The notes: generated from the letters alone by a model not told the origin. 64,000 bases of DNA from Chlorobium sp. N1 (GCF_004332115.1 NZ_SJPA01000007.1:18501-82500); one strand, 5' to 3'. Positions 40,179 through 52,230 are shown, counted from the first letter of the stretch. Program-made: numbers and translations.

Positions 40179-40550
40179 CCCATGTGGGCATGCCGCTGGA
40201 CGTGGATGTAGTATTCGGGGAGCCTGCTCCCCTCTACGTTTCCAGTCGCCGGCTTGCGGCAGCCGATCGGACGACGGCCCTCTGTCCGGCGGAGTGTTTC
40301 GGGTATTCTTTCTTGCGGATCGTCCAGTTATTCGCTTTTCTTGCATAGATAAACGACTAAATGTCGATTATGTGTGCAAATCTCGACTACGGCCCTTGAG
40401 CGGAAGCTCAGGTGGTACGGTGCCGTTCTCCTGACCCATGGTGTCCTGCTCTCGATCCTTGTCGCTTTAGTACAAGCCCTTGGTCGACGAGTGGGCTTTA
40501 TACGATAACTCTGGGGCTGGCCCGTTATTAATTGATGAAGGAGTGAGAAG
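40179..40550. other. Gene-free stretch
   Basis: About 370 bp between the PAP2-like gene and the broken small gene at 40551. No coding region, hairpin terminator or repeat was recognised. The AT-richer stretch around 40485-40535 may hold a relict promoter for the small gene, with an AAGGAG ribosome site at its end. Confidence 0.5.
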
Positions 40551-40745
40551 CTGAATCAGCAAAACACAGATACCGGCAACGAGCCGAGAAAACGCGATCC
40601 CGACATGATCGGAGCTGAAGCGGCCATGAAGCGTGCCGCGGCAAAAGCCCGTTAAAGGGCGTGGCGGGCAGGAAGCGGGGTCGTCGTGTGGAAGGACGGC
40701 GCCGTCGTCATTGAATACCCCGAACCCCCGGCCGACCGGTCATGA
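40551..40745 (+). pseudogene. Small hypothetical gene interrupted by one stop codon
   Basis: Read in one frame from CTG 40551, 34 codons (ending EAAMKRAAAKAR) are followed by TAA at 40653-40655, then 29 more sense codons (RAWRAGSGVVVWKDGAVVIE) to TGA 40743. The two halves join into a plausible small protein like those that read AMKRAA-KARERA--AG--V-VWK-G. A single GAA to TAA change would explain the break. An AAGGAG ribosome site precedes CTG 40551, which itself may be a mutated ATG. The function is unknown; small proteins of this kind are often found in toxin-antitoxin-like contexts. Confidence 0.5.
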
Positions 40746-40922
40746 TTCCCCGTACTGCCCATTCCGTGCCATGAGGCACCCTTTCGCCCGGTCGAGGAGC
40801 GCCCGCTGCGCCGCCTCTCGGTTCCTTCCCTCACCCTTCCATATCTCCATCGCCAGCTGCTGGATGGCGCGCCACCGCTCGTTGATCGCGCTGAGCCGGG
40901 CCGCCGCCAGTTCCGGGGGCGT
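40740..40922 (-). pseudogene. Duplicated 3' fragment of class I aldolase gene
   Basis: On the minus strand it reads PPELAAARLSAINERWRA then IQQLAMEIWKGEGRNREAAQ, matching the C-terminus of the aldolase at 41534-42541 (PPELAAARLSAINERWRA ... IQQPAMEAWKGEEENRDAAQ). A 13-codon deletion between two RA dipeptides and several substitutions separate the copies, while about 50 bp of DNA around the PPELAAAR region is identical. There is no active site, so it is a dead copy. Confidence 0.82.
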
Positions 40923-40981
40923 TCCAGAGGCTTCCAGGCAACAGAATGCCCGGGTAGACCAGCATCCGCCAATCTGTCGCC

Positions 40982-41482
40982 TTGCTCTGGACTTCTTTTT
41001 ATCTATTCGATGTCGTATTTCGGGTTGCGGCAAGGATAGCGAGGAAGAAATCGGCTGTTTTTGTCCGTTCCGACTTTCGCGGCATAGGCGGCTACGACCA
41101 TGTCGGGCGGGCGCTCCGATCCCTTGTCAGGCAGGGACGGCTTATCCGTTCGGGATACGGCGTGTATGCCAAAGCGAAAAAATCGGCGATAAGCGGCGAG
41201 ACGGTCCCCTCGGCTTCCTTGCCGACCCTCGCAAGGGAGGCTCTCGGGTGGATCGGCTTGGCCTGTGCGCCTTCCCGCCTTGAGCGGGCATACAATGCCG
41301 GCGAGACGACCCTGGTCCCGACCGGCCGCCTGATCGGCATCAAGGGGCGGTGCAGTCGAAAACCGGGGTTTCGAGGGGCCTACGTCAGTTATGAGCGGGC
41401 CACCTGGCAAGACCGAATTCGAGAGAGGCCGCCCTGCTTGCGAGAATCGCACCGTCTTTCATCGAGAAGGACTGGTTCGTAA
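40982..41482 (+). CDS. DUF6088/AbiEi-like antitoxin-type protein, probably damaged
   Basis: The open frame of 166 codons contains RIARKKSAVFVRSDFRGIGG then VGRALRSLVRQGRLIRSGYG, the winged-helix start of DUF6088/AbiEi-like proteins, followed by TTLVPTGRLIGIKGR typical of the second domain. No good start codon precedes the conserved part (TTG 40982 is formal), and the last ~25 residues are in a frame that overlaps an AbiEii-like reading frame. It probably was the antitoxin of a type IV (AbiE-like) pair, now decayed. It lies between the aldolase fragment and the intact aldolase gene. Confidence 0.6.
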   Translation: MLWTSFYLFDVVFRVAARIARKKSAVFVRSDFRGIGGYDHVGRALRSLVRQGRLIRSGYGVYAKAKKSAISGETVPSASLPTLAREALGWIGLACAPSRLERAYNAGETTLVPTGRLIGIKGRCSRKPGFRGAYVSYERATWQDRIRERPPCLRESHRLSSRRTGS

Positions 41483-41565
41483 CGCAGGTGGTGGCGGCAT
41501 CGGCTCTAAGGCTGTTCCCGGCTGCCGGCCTCTTCAGCCGGCATACTCGCCCCTGCGGGCCATGA
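41395..41565 (+). pseudogene. N-terminal remnant of an AbiEii-like nucleotidyltransferase toxin
   Basis: The frame starting after TGA 41392-41394 reads ALLARIAPSFIEKDWFVTQV, resembling the 'EKDW-VTQ' start of AbiEii/nucleotidyltransferase toxins. After about 45 codons the similarity ends where sequence of the aldolase 3' end begins (around 41520-41535). The toxin therefore lacks its nucleotidyltransferase core. It directly follows the DUF6088-like antitoxin frame, as in intact pairs. Confidence 0.5.
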
Positions 41566-42541
41566 AGCAGTCGCAGGCGGCCTGCATGAGGGCGTGCTGC
41601 GCCGCATCCCTGTTTTCCTCCTCTCCCTTCCATGCTTCCATCGCCGGCTGCTGGATGGCGCGGGCGAACGAAAACGAGAGCGCCCAGGGTGCGGTGGCAC
41701 GCCACCGCTCGTTGATCGCGCTGAGCCGGGCCGCCGCCAGTTCCGGGGGCTGGCCTCCGGAGAGGAACGCGACGACCGGCACGGCCGCCGGCACCGTGCG
41801 CATGAGGCAGCGGACGGTGGCGTCCGCCTCCTCCGCGATGGTCTGCTGTTTCGGGCAGTCGAGGGCAGGAAGCACCATCGAGGTCTTCAGCACCGTTCCC
41901 TCGAGCAGCACCCGCTGGCCTGCGAGCTGACGGTACAGCTCCCTCAGCACCCGCTCGCCGACCTCCAGGCACCGCTCCATGGTGTGGGTGCCCTCAAGCA
42001 GCATTTCGGGTTCGACGACGGGCACCATGCCGGCCTCCTGCGAGAGTGCGGCGAAGCGGGCGAGGGCGTGCGCGTTCGATTCGATGCAGCCGGAGGATGG
42101 GATCCCTTCCCCGATGGTTATCACCGCACGCCACTTCGTGAAGCGCGCGCCCATCGAGCGGTACTCCCCGAGCCGGTCGCGGAGCCCGTCGAGCCCGTCG
42201 GTGATCTTCTCTCCGGGGTGCAGGGCGAGGTCGTGCGCGCGCAGGTCGACCTTGATGCCGGGGATGATGCCGGCCTCGGTGAGAACGTCGACGATCCTCC
42301 GGCCGTCTCCCGTGTGCTGGCGGATGGTTTCGTCGAAGAGGATGGCGCCGGCTATGTGTTCTGCGAGATCCGGCGTCGTGGCGATGAGCTCGCGCCACTG
42401 GCGGCGTTTCTCCTCGGTTTCCGGGATGGCGAGCTTGCGGAAACGGCGGTTGCAGGTCGGTATGCTTTCGTCCATCGCCAGTATTCCGCGGTCTGCCGAG
42501 GCGAGCGCCAGGGCGGTTTCCTGCAGGGTGTTCTTTTCCAT
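41534..42541 (-). CDS. Class I fructose-bisphosphate aldolase
   Basis: The 335-residue protein is a class I (Schiff-base) aldolase. The catalytic lysine lies in LLEGTVLKTSMV (about residue 222), with DRGILAMDES near the N-terminus and GIKVDLRAHD around residue 95, also typical. It interconverts fructose-1,6-bisphosphate with dihydroxyacetone phosphate and glyceraldehyde-3-phosphate in gluconeogenesis/glycolysis in the cytoplasm. A partial copy of its 3' end lies about 0.6 kb downstream. Confidence 0.93.
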   Translation of the reverse strand: MEKNTLQETALALASADRGILAMDESIPTCNRRFRKLAIPETEEKRRQWRELIATTPDLAEHIAGAILFDETIRQHTGDGRRIVDVLTEAGIIPGIKVDLRAHDLALHPGEKITDGLDGLRDRLGEYRSMGARFTKWRAVITIGEGIPSSGCIESNAHALARFAALSQEAGMVPVVEPEMLLEGTHTMERCLEVGERVLRELYRQLAGQRVLLEGTVLKTSMVLPALDCPKQQTIAEEADATVRCLMRTVPAAVPVVAFLSGGQPPELAAARLSAINERWRATAPWALSFSFARAIQQPAMEAWKGEEENRDAAQHALMQAACDCFMARRGEYAG

Positions 42542-42649
42542 CTCCTCTCTCCGTTCAGTGGTTGCGGGTGCTCTGCGGAGGGGGAGGCCGCCTGTAGAAT
42601 TCCAATACCGGCGGCCATCAAAAAGTTGCAGCAGGGGGTGGGGCTTCTC

Positions 42650-44914
<2,265 letters not shown>

Positions 44915-45089
44915 CCATCTTATGAAATGTAAGGCTTTTTCCGTCCGGACGGTCGTTTCCGGCCCTTCTCCTCCTGTGCACTCCTGAAGATTTGCCGGTG
45001 ACGGGCCGGTGCGCTATACTTGGGGAACGACACTGCTGCTCCCCGCTCGCCGGGGAGCCTCCACGAATGCCCGACATGACTGCCATTCC

Positions 45090-46901
45090 ATGATGAACCC
45101 TTCGAAGAGGGCCTCCGGCCCGCGGCTTGCGGCCCTGCTGCTCTCCCTTCTCCTGCTTCTCCCGTTCGGCGGCCCGCTCCGGGCCGGTGAGGCGGAGGAG
45201 CCCTTCCGGCTCACGGCCGAGCTGCTGGCGGAGGGCACGCTCAGCCTCCGCTGGGATATCGCCCCCGGCCACAAGCTCTACCGGGACCAGATCCGCCTGG
45301 AGCTCGAATCGGGCGAGGCTGTGCCCGGCGCTCCCGTGCTGCCGGAGGGCGAGCCGGTCGTCGACCCGCTCACCGGAGAGCGCTCCGTCGCCTACCACGA
45401 TTCGCTCGACTGCAGGGTGGCGGTGACGGGTGCAAAAGGCCCATACGTCCTTCGCGTCTGGCACCAGGGGTGCGCCGACGGCGGCGTCTGCTTTCCGCCC
45501 GAGTCGAGCCTCCTCCGGGTCGATCCCGCGCGGCCCGGTCCGGTTGCGGTCGAGCGCGTACCCGTGACGTTCGGGGTCGTGCCGGTCTCTCCCGCCGCGG
45601 TCGATGAACCTGTGGCGGCGGAAGGCGACAGCACGTCGGCCGTCGCCCGCACCCTCGCCGAGGGGTCCCTCTGGAAGGTCGCCGGGGCGTTCCTCATCTT
45701 CGGCCTCCTGCTCTCCCTGACCCCCTGCATCCTGCCGATGCTGCCGATCCTCTCCTCCATCATCGCCGGCGAGGAGCGTCCCACCCGCCTGCGCGGGTTC
45801 CTGCTCGCGTTCGTCTACAGCGCCGGGATGGCGGTGGTCTATACGGCGGTCGGCGTCGCCGCGGGCCTTGCCGGCGAGGGGCTCTCCGGGTTCCTGCAGC
45901 AGCCGCCGGTGCTGATCGGCTTCTCGCTGCTGCTCGTCCTGCTCTCGCTCTCCATGTTCGACCTCTACCAGCTCCAGATTCCCGCCTCCCTCCAGGCGCG
46001 GCTCAACGCCGCCTCCGGCCGCATGCGGGGCGGGCGCTTTCCCGGCGTTTTCGTGATGGGCGCGATCTCGGCGCTCGTCGTCGGTCCCTGCGTCGCCGCG
46101 CCGCTGGCCGGCACGCTCGTCTACATCAGCCGGACCGGGGACGTGGTGCAGGGCGGGCTGGCGCTCTTCTCGATGGCCATGGGCATGAGCGTGCCGCTCC
46201 TCCTGCTCGGCCTCTCGGCCGGATTCCTGCTGCCGAAGGCTGGCGGGTGGATGCAGGAGGTCAAGCACCTCTTCGGCGCGCTGCTCGTCGCCGTGGCGAT
46301 CTACATGGCCTCTCCCGTGCTTCCCCCTGCCCTCGTGCTCGTGGCCTGGGGGGCGCTCTTCGTGCTCTCGGCGTGGCTTCTCGGCCTCTTCCGGCGCGAC
46401 CCGGCCCCGAGGGCGGCGGGCTCTCTCGTCCGCAGGGCGCTCGCTTTCGCTTCGCTGCTCCTGGCCTGCTCGCTTTTCGTCGGGGCAGCCACCGGCGCCC
46501 GCAGCCCGCTCGACCCTTTCGCCGGACTGCGCGGGGGAGAGGACCGTGGAGGCCTTGCGTTCAGGGAGGTACGAAGCGAAGCGGAGCTCGACAGCCTGCT
46601 CCGGGCGGCCGGCCGGCCCGCGATGCTCGACGTCACGGCCGACTGGTGCGTCTCCTGCCGCCGGCTCGAGGCGGTCACCTTCCGCGACCCCCGGGTGCTC
46701 CGGGCGACGGAGGGTATGCTGCTGCTCCGGCTCGACGTGAGCGCGAACGGGGAGGAGGAGCGCAGGCTCATGAAGCGCTTCGGGGTGTTCGGCCCGCCGG
46801 CGCTGATCTTCTTCGATGAAGGGGGGGAGGAGAGGACGGAGCTGCGCACGGTCGGTTTCGTCGGTCCGGACGAGCTGCTCGGGCGGCTGCAAAGGCCCTG
46901 A
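45090..46901 (+). CDS. dsbD: Thiol:disulfide interchange protein DsbD
   Basis: The protein of about 603 residues has a signal peptide, an N-terminal alpha domain with the Cys pair in GCADGGVCFPP (about residues 128 and 134), a membrane domain of eight segments with the redox cysteines in LTPCILPMLP (about 212) and VVGPCVAAPLAG (about 334), and a C-terminal thioredoxin-like domain with WCVSC (about 520). It carries electrons from cytoplasmic thioredoxin to periplasmic disulfide isomerases and cytochrome c maturation proteins. ATG 45090 (or 45093) starts just before the signal peptide; the upstream extension is not conserved-looking. It is divergent from the kinase gene. Confidence 0.94.
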   Translation: MMNPSKRASGPRLAALLLSLLLLLPFGGPLRAGEAEEPFRLTAELLAEGTLSLRWDIAPGHKLYRDQIRLELESGEAVPGAPVLPEGEPVVDPLTGERSVAYHDSLDCRVAVTGAKGPYVLRVWHQGCADGGVCFPPESSLLRVDPARPGPVAVERVPVTFGVVPVSPAAVDEPVAAEGDSTSAVARTLAEGSLWKVAGAFLIFGLLLSLTPCILPMLPILSSIIAGEERPTRLRGFLLAFVYSAGMAVVYTAVGVAAGLAGEGLSGFLQQPPVLIGFSLLLVLLSLSMFDLYQLQIPASLQARLNAASGRMRGGRFPGVFVMGAISALVVGPCVAAPLAGTLVYISRTGDVVQGGLALFSMAMGMSVPLLLLGLSAGFLLPKAGGWMQEVKHLFGALLVAVAIYMASPVLPPALVLVAWGALFVLSAWLLGLFRRDPAPRAAGSLVRRALAFASLLLACSLFVGAATGARSPLDPFAGLRGGEDRGGLAFREVRSEAELDSLLRAAGRPAMLDVTADWCVSCRRLEAVTFRDPRVLRATEGMLLLRLDVSANGEEERRLMKRFGVFGPPALIFFDEGGEERTELRTVGFVGPDELLGRLQRP

Positions 46902-47133
46902 AAAGCAAAAAAGCCCCGGAGATGGTCCAAGGGCCCTTCTGCCGGCCGGGAAGAGCCCAGCCTATAGAGTAAATGGTACGGGAAATTCCCTTTTTCCGCA
47001 AGAACTTTTTCAATGATTGTTAACTTTTTTTTGCCTTCTGCGCTCCCGCCGGCCGTCGGCGGCAGGGGCGGGTGCGTAGCGGTTTGCTGATTTTATGCTG
47101 AAGTGTGGTGTAATAGTATTAAATTAGCGGACA

Positions 47134-49635
47134 TTGAAAAACTATATAACGAATTACGACGTGGCAAGACAGCGAAGCAGCAGGAAACGGAAAGCAAAAG
47201 CACCAGCACCAGCATCGGCACCGGCGGCAGCACCAGCAACAGCACAGCCTGCACAGCAGCCCGCGGCAGAGAGCCGGAAGGCCGAGGGCGGCAGGAAACG
47301 CAGAAGGCCTTCATCGTCGCGCAACGGCAACGGAGGGGCTCCCAGGGTGAAGCCCAACGACCATCTCCTCATCAACGAATTCCTCTTCAGCCGGGGTGAG
47401 AGCACCCTCTCGGCCGAGATCGTCAGCTTCCTTTCCGAGCACGAGGGGCAGCGCTACCGTTCGGTGGAGCTCGCCAAGGCGATGGGATACGGCGAGTCCC
47501 GCCAGCTTCCCGGGTTCTGGTACGTGCTGCACAAGATGCAGGACGAGGGCGTCCTCGACAAGGACTCCAACCGCTGCTACGGCATGCCGGGCCCCGACGC
47601 CTCCTACGAGGACCATCTCCAGCACCAGAAGCCCTTCCCGGTTCCCGACAGGGAGCAGTACAAGGTCGACCACAGCTACACCGGCGTCATCACCACCCAC
47701 CCGAACGGGTACGGGTTCGTGAAGGTCGACGGGTTCGACGACGACGTCTTCATCAAGGCCGACGTGCTCAATTCCGCCATCCACGGCGACGAGGTCGAGC
47801 TCACCGTCACCAAGGTCCCCAAGACCTACAGCACCCGCTCCACTCCGCACCAGCGCTGCGAGGGCGCCATCACCCGAATCATCCAGCGCAAGGTCTCCGT
47901 CATCGTCGGCACGCTCGTGCGCGGCAACCGCCGCTTCACCCTCAAGGCCGACGAGCGCAAGCTCCTGCCGGAGATCGTCGTGGCCATCAAGAACTCCAAG
48001 AAGGCCAAGGACGGCCAGAAGGTCATGGTCGGCGAGCTCGACTTCTCGAAAGAGGGCGTGATCCAGGCCAAGGTTCTCGAGATCCTCGGCATGGCCGGCG
48101 ACTCGGGCGTCGAGGTCAGCGCCATCGCCCGCAGCAAGGGCATCGACGAGACCTTCGACCAGGAGATCGTCAAGGCCGCATCCTCGATGAAGATGGGCGT
48201 GACCGACAAGGACCTCAAGGAGCGTCTCGACGTCCGCGACAAGGTGCTCTTCACCATCGACCCGGTCGACGCCAAGGACTTCGACGACGCGCTCTCGGTC
48301 GAGAAGCTCGAGGGCGGGCTCTGGAAGATCGGCGTGCACATCGCCGACGTCTCGCACTACGTGACCGAGGATTCTCCGCTCGACAAGGAGGCCCTCAAGC
48401 GCGCCACCTCCGTCTATCTCGTCGACCGCGTCATCCCGATGCTGCCTTCGCGCCTCTCCGAGGACATCTGCAGCCTCAACCCCGGCGTCGACCGCATGGC
48501 CTTCTCCGTCTTCTTCACGATGACTGCTGAGGGCAAGGTGAAGTCGCACGAGTTCCACAAGACCGTCATCCACAGCAAGCGCCGCTTCACCTACGAGGAC
48601 GTCCAGGAGATCCTCAACGCCGGGAAGGGCGACTACCTCGAGGAGCTCCAGCTGCTCGAAAAGATCAGCGTGCTGCTTCGCGAGGATCGCTTCCGCCACG
48701 GCGGACTCGACTTCGAGACCGAGGAGGTCCGCTTCAAGCTCGGCAAGAAGGGCGAGCCGCTCGAGGTGATGAAGAAGGAGCGGCTCGGCAGCCACCGCCT
48801 CATCGAGGAGTTCATGCTCCTGGCCAACCGCAAGGTGGCCGAGTACCTGACCAAGACCTTCAAGGAGGGCAAGAAAGTCCCCCAGCCGGTGATCTACCGC
48901 GTCCACGACTCGCCCCAGGAGGAGCGGGTGATTGTGCTCGCCAACTTCGTCAAGAAGATCGGCTACGAGCTCAAGCTCAACAAGGGCAAGGAGGGGCCGA
49001 TCGTCACGGCCAAGGCGCTGCGCGAGCTGCTCCAGAAGGTGCACGGCACCAACGTCGAGTTCCTCGTCAACGAGCTGGTGCTCCGCTGCATGTCGAAGGC
49101 CATCTACACCGGAGAGAACGACGGCCACTACGGCCTCGGATTCGACCACTACACCCACTTCACCTCGCCGATCCGCCGCTACCCCGACCTCCTCGTGCAC
49201 CGCATGCTCTTCGAGTACGAGGCGTTCCGCAAGAAGCGGCGCAGGATGCCCGAGGCGCGCATCAACGAGCTGAAAGGGAAGCTGGAGGCGGTATGCCGCA
49301 TCTCCAACGAGCGCGAGAAGGTGGCCGTCGAGGCCGAGCGCGAGTCGATCAAGCTGAAGCAGGTGGAGTACATGCAGAGCCATACCGGCAAGGTCTATCC
49401 CGGTGTCATCACCGGAGCCACCGAGTACGGCATCTACGTGAGGATGGTGGACTTCGCCATCGAGGGCCTGGTGCACATGCGCAACCTCAACGACGACTAC
49501 TACGAGTTCGACGAGAAGTCCTACTCGCTGGTCGGCAAGCGCCGCAAGAAGCGCCTCCAGATCGGCCAGAAGGTCAAGGTGAAGGTGCACGAGGTCGACA
49601 TGCAGCGCCGCACCATCGACCTCATGCTCGGCTGA
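47134..49635 (+). CDS. rnr: Ribonuclease R
   Basis: The 833-residue exoribonuclease begins with a basic, Ala/Pro-rich low-complexity tail (about 12-70), then a winged-helix region ([20 protein letters not shown]), cold-shock domains, the RNB catalytic core with [13 protein letters not shown] (catalytic aspartates about residues 380-388) and a C-terminal S1 domain ([18 protein letters not shown]). It degrades structured RNA 3' to 5'. The first codon is TTG 47134; GTG 47161 is an alternative that would give [11 protein letters not shown]. The gene ends three bases from the convergent photolyase gene. Confidence 0.94.
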   Translation: MKNYITNYDVARQRSSRKRKAKAPAPASAPAAAPATAQPAQQPAAESRKAEGGRKRRRPSSSRNGNGGAPRVKPNDHLLINEFLFSRGESTLSAEIVSFLSEHEGQRYRSVELAKAMGYGESRQLPGFWYVLHKMQDEGVLDKDSNRCYGMPGPDASYEDHLQHQKPFPVPDREQYKVDHSYTGVITTHPNGYGFVKVDGFDDDVFIKADVLNSAIHGDEVELTVTKVPKTYSTRSTPHQRCEGAITRIIQRKVSVIVGTLVRGNRRFTLKADERKLLPEIVVAIKNSKKAKDGQKVMVGELDFSKEGVIQAKVLEILGMAGDSGVEVSAIARSKGIDETFDQEIVKAASSMKMGVTDKDLKERLDVRDKVLFTIDPVDAKDFDDALSVEKLEGGLWKIGVHIADVSHYVTEDSPLDKEALKRATSVYLVDRVIPMLPSRLSEDICSLNPGVDRMAFSVFFTMTAEGKVKSHEFHKTVIHSKRRFTYEDVQEILNAGKGDYLEELQLLEKISVLLREDRFRHGGLDFETEEVRFKLGKKGEPLEVMKKERLGSHRLIEEFMLLANRKVAEYLTKTFKEGKKVPQPVIYRVHDSPQEERVIVLANFVKKIGYELKLNKGKEGPIVTAKALRELLQKVHGTNVEFLVNELVLRCMSKAIYTGENDGHYGLGFDHYTHFTSPIRRYPDLLVHRMLFEYEAFRKKRRRMPEARINELKGKLEAVCRISNEREKVAVEAERESIKLKQVEYMQSHTGKVYPGVITGATEYGIYVRMVDFAIEGLVHMRNLNDDYYEFDEKSYSLVGKRRKKRLQIGQKVKVKVHEVDMQRRTIDLMLG

Positions 49636-49638
49636 GCC

Positions 49639-51066
49639 CTACCCCTGCCGCCCGATGTAGCGCCGGACGTCGAACTTCCTTCGGCATCCGGCCTCGTTCA
49701 TGTATCGTATCTTCCCGTAGACCGGCCGCTCGAACCACGGCCGGTCGTGCAGGCCACCCACCGCCCACGCCACCCCCACGTACCCGTTCGGATCCCGCCC
49801 GTCGAGCGCGTAACGGTCGTTCAGCCACAAGGCCGTCTCGAACGCCTCACGGGGAGAGGGGCTCCACTCCAGGATCTTCTTCGCCCAGTACATCCGCATG
49901 TAGCCGTGGATCGTTCCCGTACGGACGAGCTCCCGCTGTGCGGCGTTCCAGAGCTCGTCGTGCGTCGAGGCCTGCTCGAACTCCTCCCTGCCATACAGCG
50001 CCTCACGCGGGTCCGCGTCGTGCTCCGCGAGGCTCTGCCGCGCCCACTGGGCCAGCCCCTCGAAGGAGTCGTAGAGCGGGTTACGGGCGCAGTAGTTCTC
50101 CGAGAGCTCGCGGCGTACGACGAGCTCCTCGAGGAAGGAGGCTTTGGAGGCCTCGAAGGCTTCGGCTTGTGCGGTTCCGTCGCCGAAGAGCGAGAGCTCC
50201 CCGCCGCCCGAAGGATCTTCCGGACCCCGACTGTTCAATACCTCCGGACTTCGGCTGTTCATTACCCCAAGTGCGACCTCCCCTGCCCAGATGTGGCCGA
50301 AGTGCAGGTAGGGGGAGAGCCCCGAGGCGGCCCCTGCATTCGGGTCGTTCTTCCGCTCGGCGTACGAGGGGAGCCCCTCGCGGATGAAGCGCCGGAGGCG
50401 CTCCCCGGCCGCCGCCTCGCCGGGCTCCATGCCCGGCACCGGGCCGACCGAACGGTCGATTGTGAGGCGGCTCCGCACCGCTTCCCAGTCCGTCGGTTCC
50501 GGAACCGTTCCGTTCTCCACCGGCTCTACGGGCGGCAGCGGGCGGAGGAACTCCCCGAGCAGGCGGTTGACCTTGGGGCGGAAGGTGCGCGCCGCCCACT
50601 CCTGCTTCGGGGACGCCAGGAGGCACGGCACGATGTTGTGGGCGTCGACTTCGAGGAAGGGAATAGCGACCGCGTCCCGTACAGACTCCTTCCATCGGCG
50701 GCTGATGCGGAGCGGTGAGTAGTCGGTGACGAGCAGGCCCGCGCCGGACGACAGGACGAAGCGCACGATCTCGGCGGGGGGATCTCCTTCGAGCAGCACG
50801 AAGCCGATACCGAGCCGGCCGAGCCGCTCTTCCGTCTCCTCGAGGCCCCGGAGCATGAAGTCGTAGTGGCGCAGCGTCGCGCCGATGAAGGTGGGGGAGA
50901 GCGTGAAGGCGACGAGCAGCCGTTCCCCGGCCGCCACGGCCCGTTCGCGTGCCAGGAGGAGGGCGCGGTTCTGCTCCACGCGCTGGTCGCGCGACATCCA
51001 GTAGAGGATCGGTCCCGCTGAGGCCTCTCCACCCCTCAGCTCCGTGATGCAGCGAGGGTCGATCAT
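49639..51066 (-). CDS. Class II CPD (deoxyribodipyrimidine) photolyase
   Basis: The 475-residue flavoprotein repairs UV-induced cyclobutane pyrimidine dimers using light. Class II features seen are ILYWMSRDQRVEQNRALL near the N-terminus, SYAERKNDPNAGAASGLSPYLHFGHI in the middle (positions about 50280-50360) and, near the end, YMRMYWAKKILEW with LNDRYALDGRDPNGYVG and the FAD-pocket stretch IRYMNEAGCRRKFD. ATG 51066 overlaps the amidotransferase stop by four bases (ATGA); the longer frame upstream is a shadow of that gene. A phototrophic, light-exposed host fits this enzyme. Confidence 0.93.
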   Translation of the reverse strand: MIDPRCITELRGGEASAGPILYWMSRDQRVEQNRALLLARERAVAAGERLLVAFTLSPTFIGATLRHYDFMLRGLEETEERLGRLGIGFVLLEGDPPAEIVRFVLSSGAGLLVTDYSPLRISRRWKESVRDAVAIPFLEVDAHNIVPCLLASPKQEWAARTFRPKVNRLLGEFLRPLPPVEPVENGTVPEPTDWEAVRSRLTIDRSVGPVPGMEPGEAAAGERLRRFIREGLPSYAERKNDPNAGAASGLSPYLHFGHIWAGEVALGVMNSRSPEVLNSRGPEDPSGGGELSLFGDGTAQAEAFEASKASFLEELVVRRELSENYCARNPLYDSFEGLAQWARQSLAEHDADPREALYGREEFEQASTHDELWNAAQRELVRTGTIHGYMRMYWAKKILEWSPSPREAFETALWLNDRYALDGRDPNGYVGVAWAVGGLHDRPWFERPVYGKIRYMNEAGCRRKFDVRRYIGRQG

Positions 51067-51785
51067 GGCTCTGTGGGGAATCCCGCGATGTCGAGGAAGT
51101 TGGAGAGGAGCCCGATGCCGGTCCGGCGGTACTCTTCCTGGAACGCGTCGAACTCCCGGAGCACCCGATCCCGGCCCATGGCCCTGAGATCCGGGTCGAT
51201 ACCGGTCCAGCTCTCGAGCATCCCGCGCGTGAGCTCGAAATGGCACTGCAGGCCCCAGGCCCGCTCGCCGACGCGGATCGCCTGCTGCGGGCAGCCGTCT
51301 GCGGTACCGACCTGCAGGGTGCCGGGGGCGGGCTCCACGGTCTCGCCGTGGAGCTGGAACACCCGGAACCGCTCCCCGAGCCCCCGGAAGAGCGGGTCCG
51401 TTTTCCCCTCCTTCGTCAGCTCCATTTCGAAGGGGCTTCCTTCCTCGTCGAAGAACCCGGTCTCCTTCCGTGGGCAGGCGACGACCCTGCCTCCGGCCGC
51501 ATGCACGAGCGCCTGCATGCCGAGGCAGATGCCGAGGTAGGGGACGGCGGCTTCGAGGGCGCGGCCGATCTGGCGGAGCTCCTCCCGCATGGCGGGGGTG
51601 GGGTCGTTCACGCTCTGGGGTCCGCCGAGCACCACGAGGGCGCGGTAGCGGGTCGGGTCGGGGACGGGGTCGCCCTGCGACAGGTCGGCGAGGTCGGCCT
51701 CGATCCGGCGCTCCGTGAGCAGCTGCTCGAGGAGCCCCGGGCCTTCGTGGGTTGCGTTCTTCAGGATGAGCAGCTTCTCCTGCAT
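51063..51785 (-). CDS. Class I glutamine amidotransferase-like protein
   Basis: The 240-residue GATase1 protein has the nucleophile elbow YLGICLGMQALVHAAGG (Cys about residue 88) and the His-Glu end of the triad in WGLQCHFELT. Stand-alone proteins of this kind are annotated 'GMP synthase-like' or 'type 1 glutamine amidotransferase' and hydrolyse glutamine or related gamma-glutamyl compounds; the partner is unknown. It is translationally coupled to the photolyase gene by an ATGA overlap. Confidence 0.9.
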   Translation of the reverse strand: MQEKLLILKNATHEGPGLLEQLLTERRIEADLADLSQGDPVPDPTRYRALVVLGGPQSVNDPTPAMREELRQIGRALEAAVPYLGICLGMQALVHAAGGRVVACPRKETGFFDEEGSPFEMELTKEGKTDPLFRGLGERFRVFQLHGETVEPAPGTLQVGTADGCPQQAIRVGERAWGLQCHFELTRGMLESWTGIDPDLRAMGRDRVLREFDAFQEEYRRTGIGLLSNFLDIAGFPTEP

Positions 51786-51816
51786 GGGGATGGCCGGTTC
51801 GGTTGGGGGGATGGCG

Positions 51817-51847
51817 CACGAAAGCCCCGCGTGGACGGGGCTTCGTG
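51817..51847 (-). terminator. Hairpin downstream of the chlorosome-type gene
   Basis: CACGAAAGCCCCG at 51817-51829 pairs with CGGGGCTTCGTG at 51836-51847 with one bulged base and a six-base loop. It lies between the end of the small gene at 51919 and the start of the amidotransferase gene at 51785, both on the minus strand. It lacks a clear T-tract, so it may work as an mRNA-stabilising end for the abundant small transcript. Confidence 0.5.
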
Positions 51848-51918
51848 CCGTGTCTGTATGGGTTGCAACGCCGGCCGGGCCGGAAGCGTTCCGGCTTATG
51901 CCTCCCTCCGGGTCCTCT

Positions 51919-52230
51919 TCAGGACTTTGCGGGGTTGAACGGGTTGGCGCCCGGTGCGCTCTTCGGGGCCGCGGCCGAGGGGGCGGCTGCCGGAGCTGCG
52001 GGTTTCGGGGCGGCGGACTTGCCGAAGTTGCCGAGGGCGTCGGAAACGCCTTTGAGGACGTCCATGCCGGTGTTGATGGTTGCGGTCAGCGCCGTTCCGC
52101 AGAGGGTGACGCCGGACTCGGCGACGGAGAGGACGGAGGCCGCGCCGTCGACCACGCCGTCGGCCACGTTCTGGACGGGAACGCCCACTGCCTGGAAGAG
52201 GTCGGAGAATACACCGTTGCTGTTTGCCAT
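51919..52230 (-). CDS. Small Ala/Val-rich protein, chlorosome envelope (CsmC/CsmD)-like
   Basis: The 103-residue protein begins NGVFSDLFQAVGVPVQNVA, has an amphipathic/hydrophobic Ala-Val-Gly body and ends in an Ala-Pro-Lys-rich tail (AAPKPAAPAAAPSAAAPK). The N-terminal pattern and composition resemble the chlorosome envelope proteins CsmC/CsmD of green sulfur bacteria, which sit in the lipid monolayer around the light-harvesting chlorosome. Assignment is from general resemblance, not a diagnostic motif. It is a single gene with its own hairpin downstream, divergent from pepD. Confidence 0.55.
   Translation of the reverse strand: MANSNGVFSDLFQAVGVPVQNVADGVVDGAASVLSVAESGVTLCGTALTATINTGMDVLKGVSDALGNFGKSAAPKPAAPAAAPSAAAPKSAPGANPFNPAKS

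Noticed and set aside
47311..49590. Long minus-strand open frame opposite rnr
   Set aside because: Shadow frame of RNase R with a Leu/Val/Asp-rich repetitive composition typical of antisense reading.
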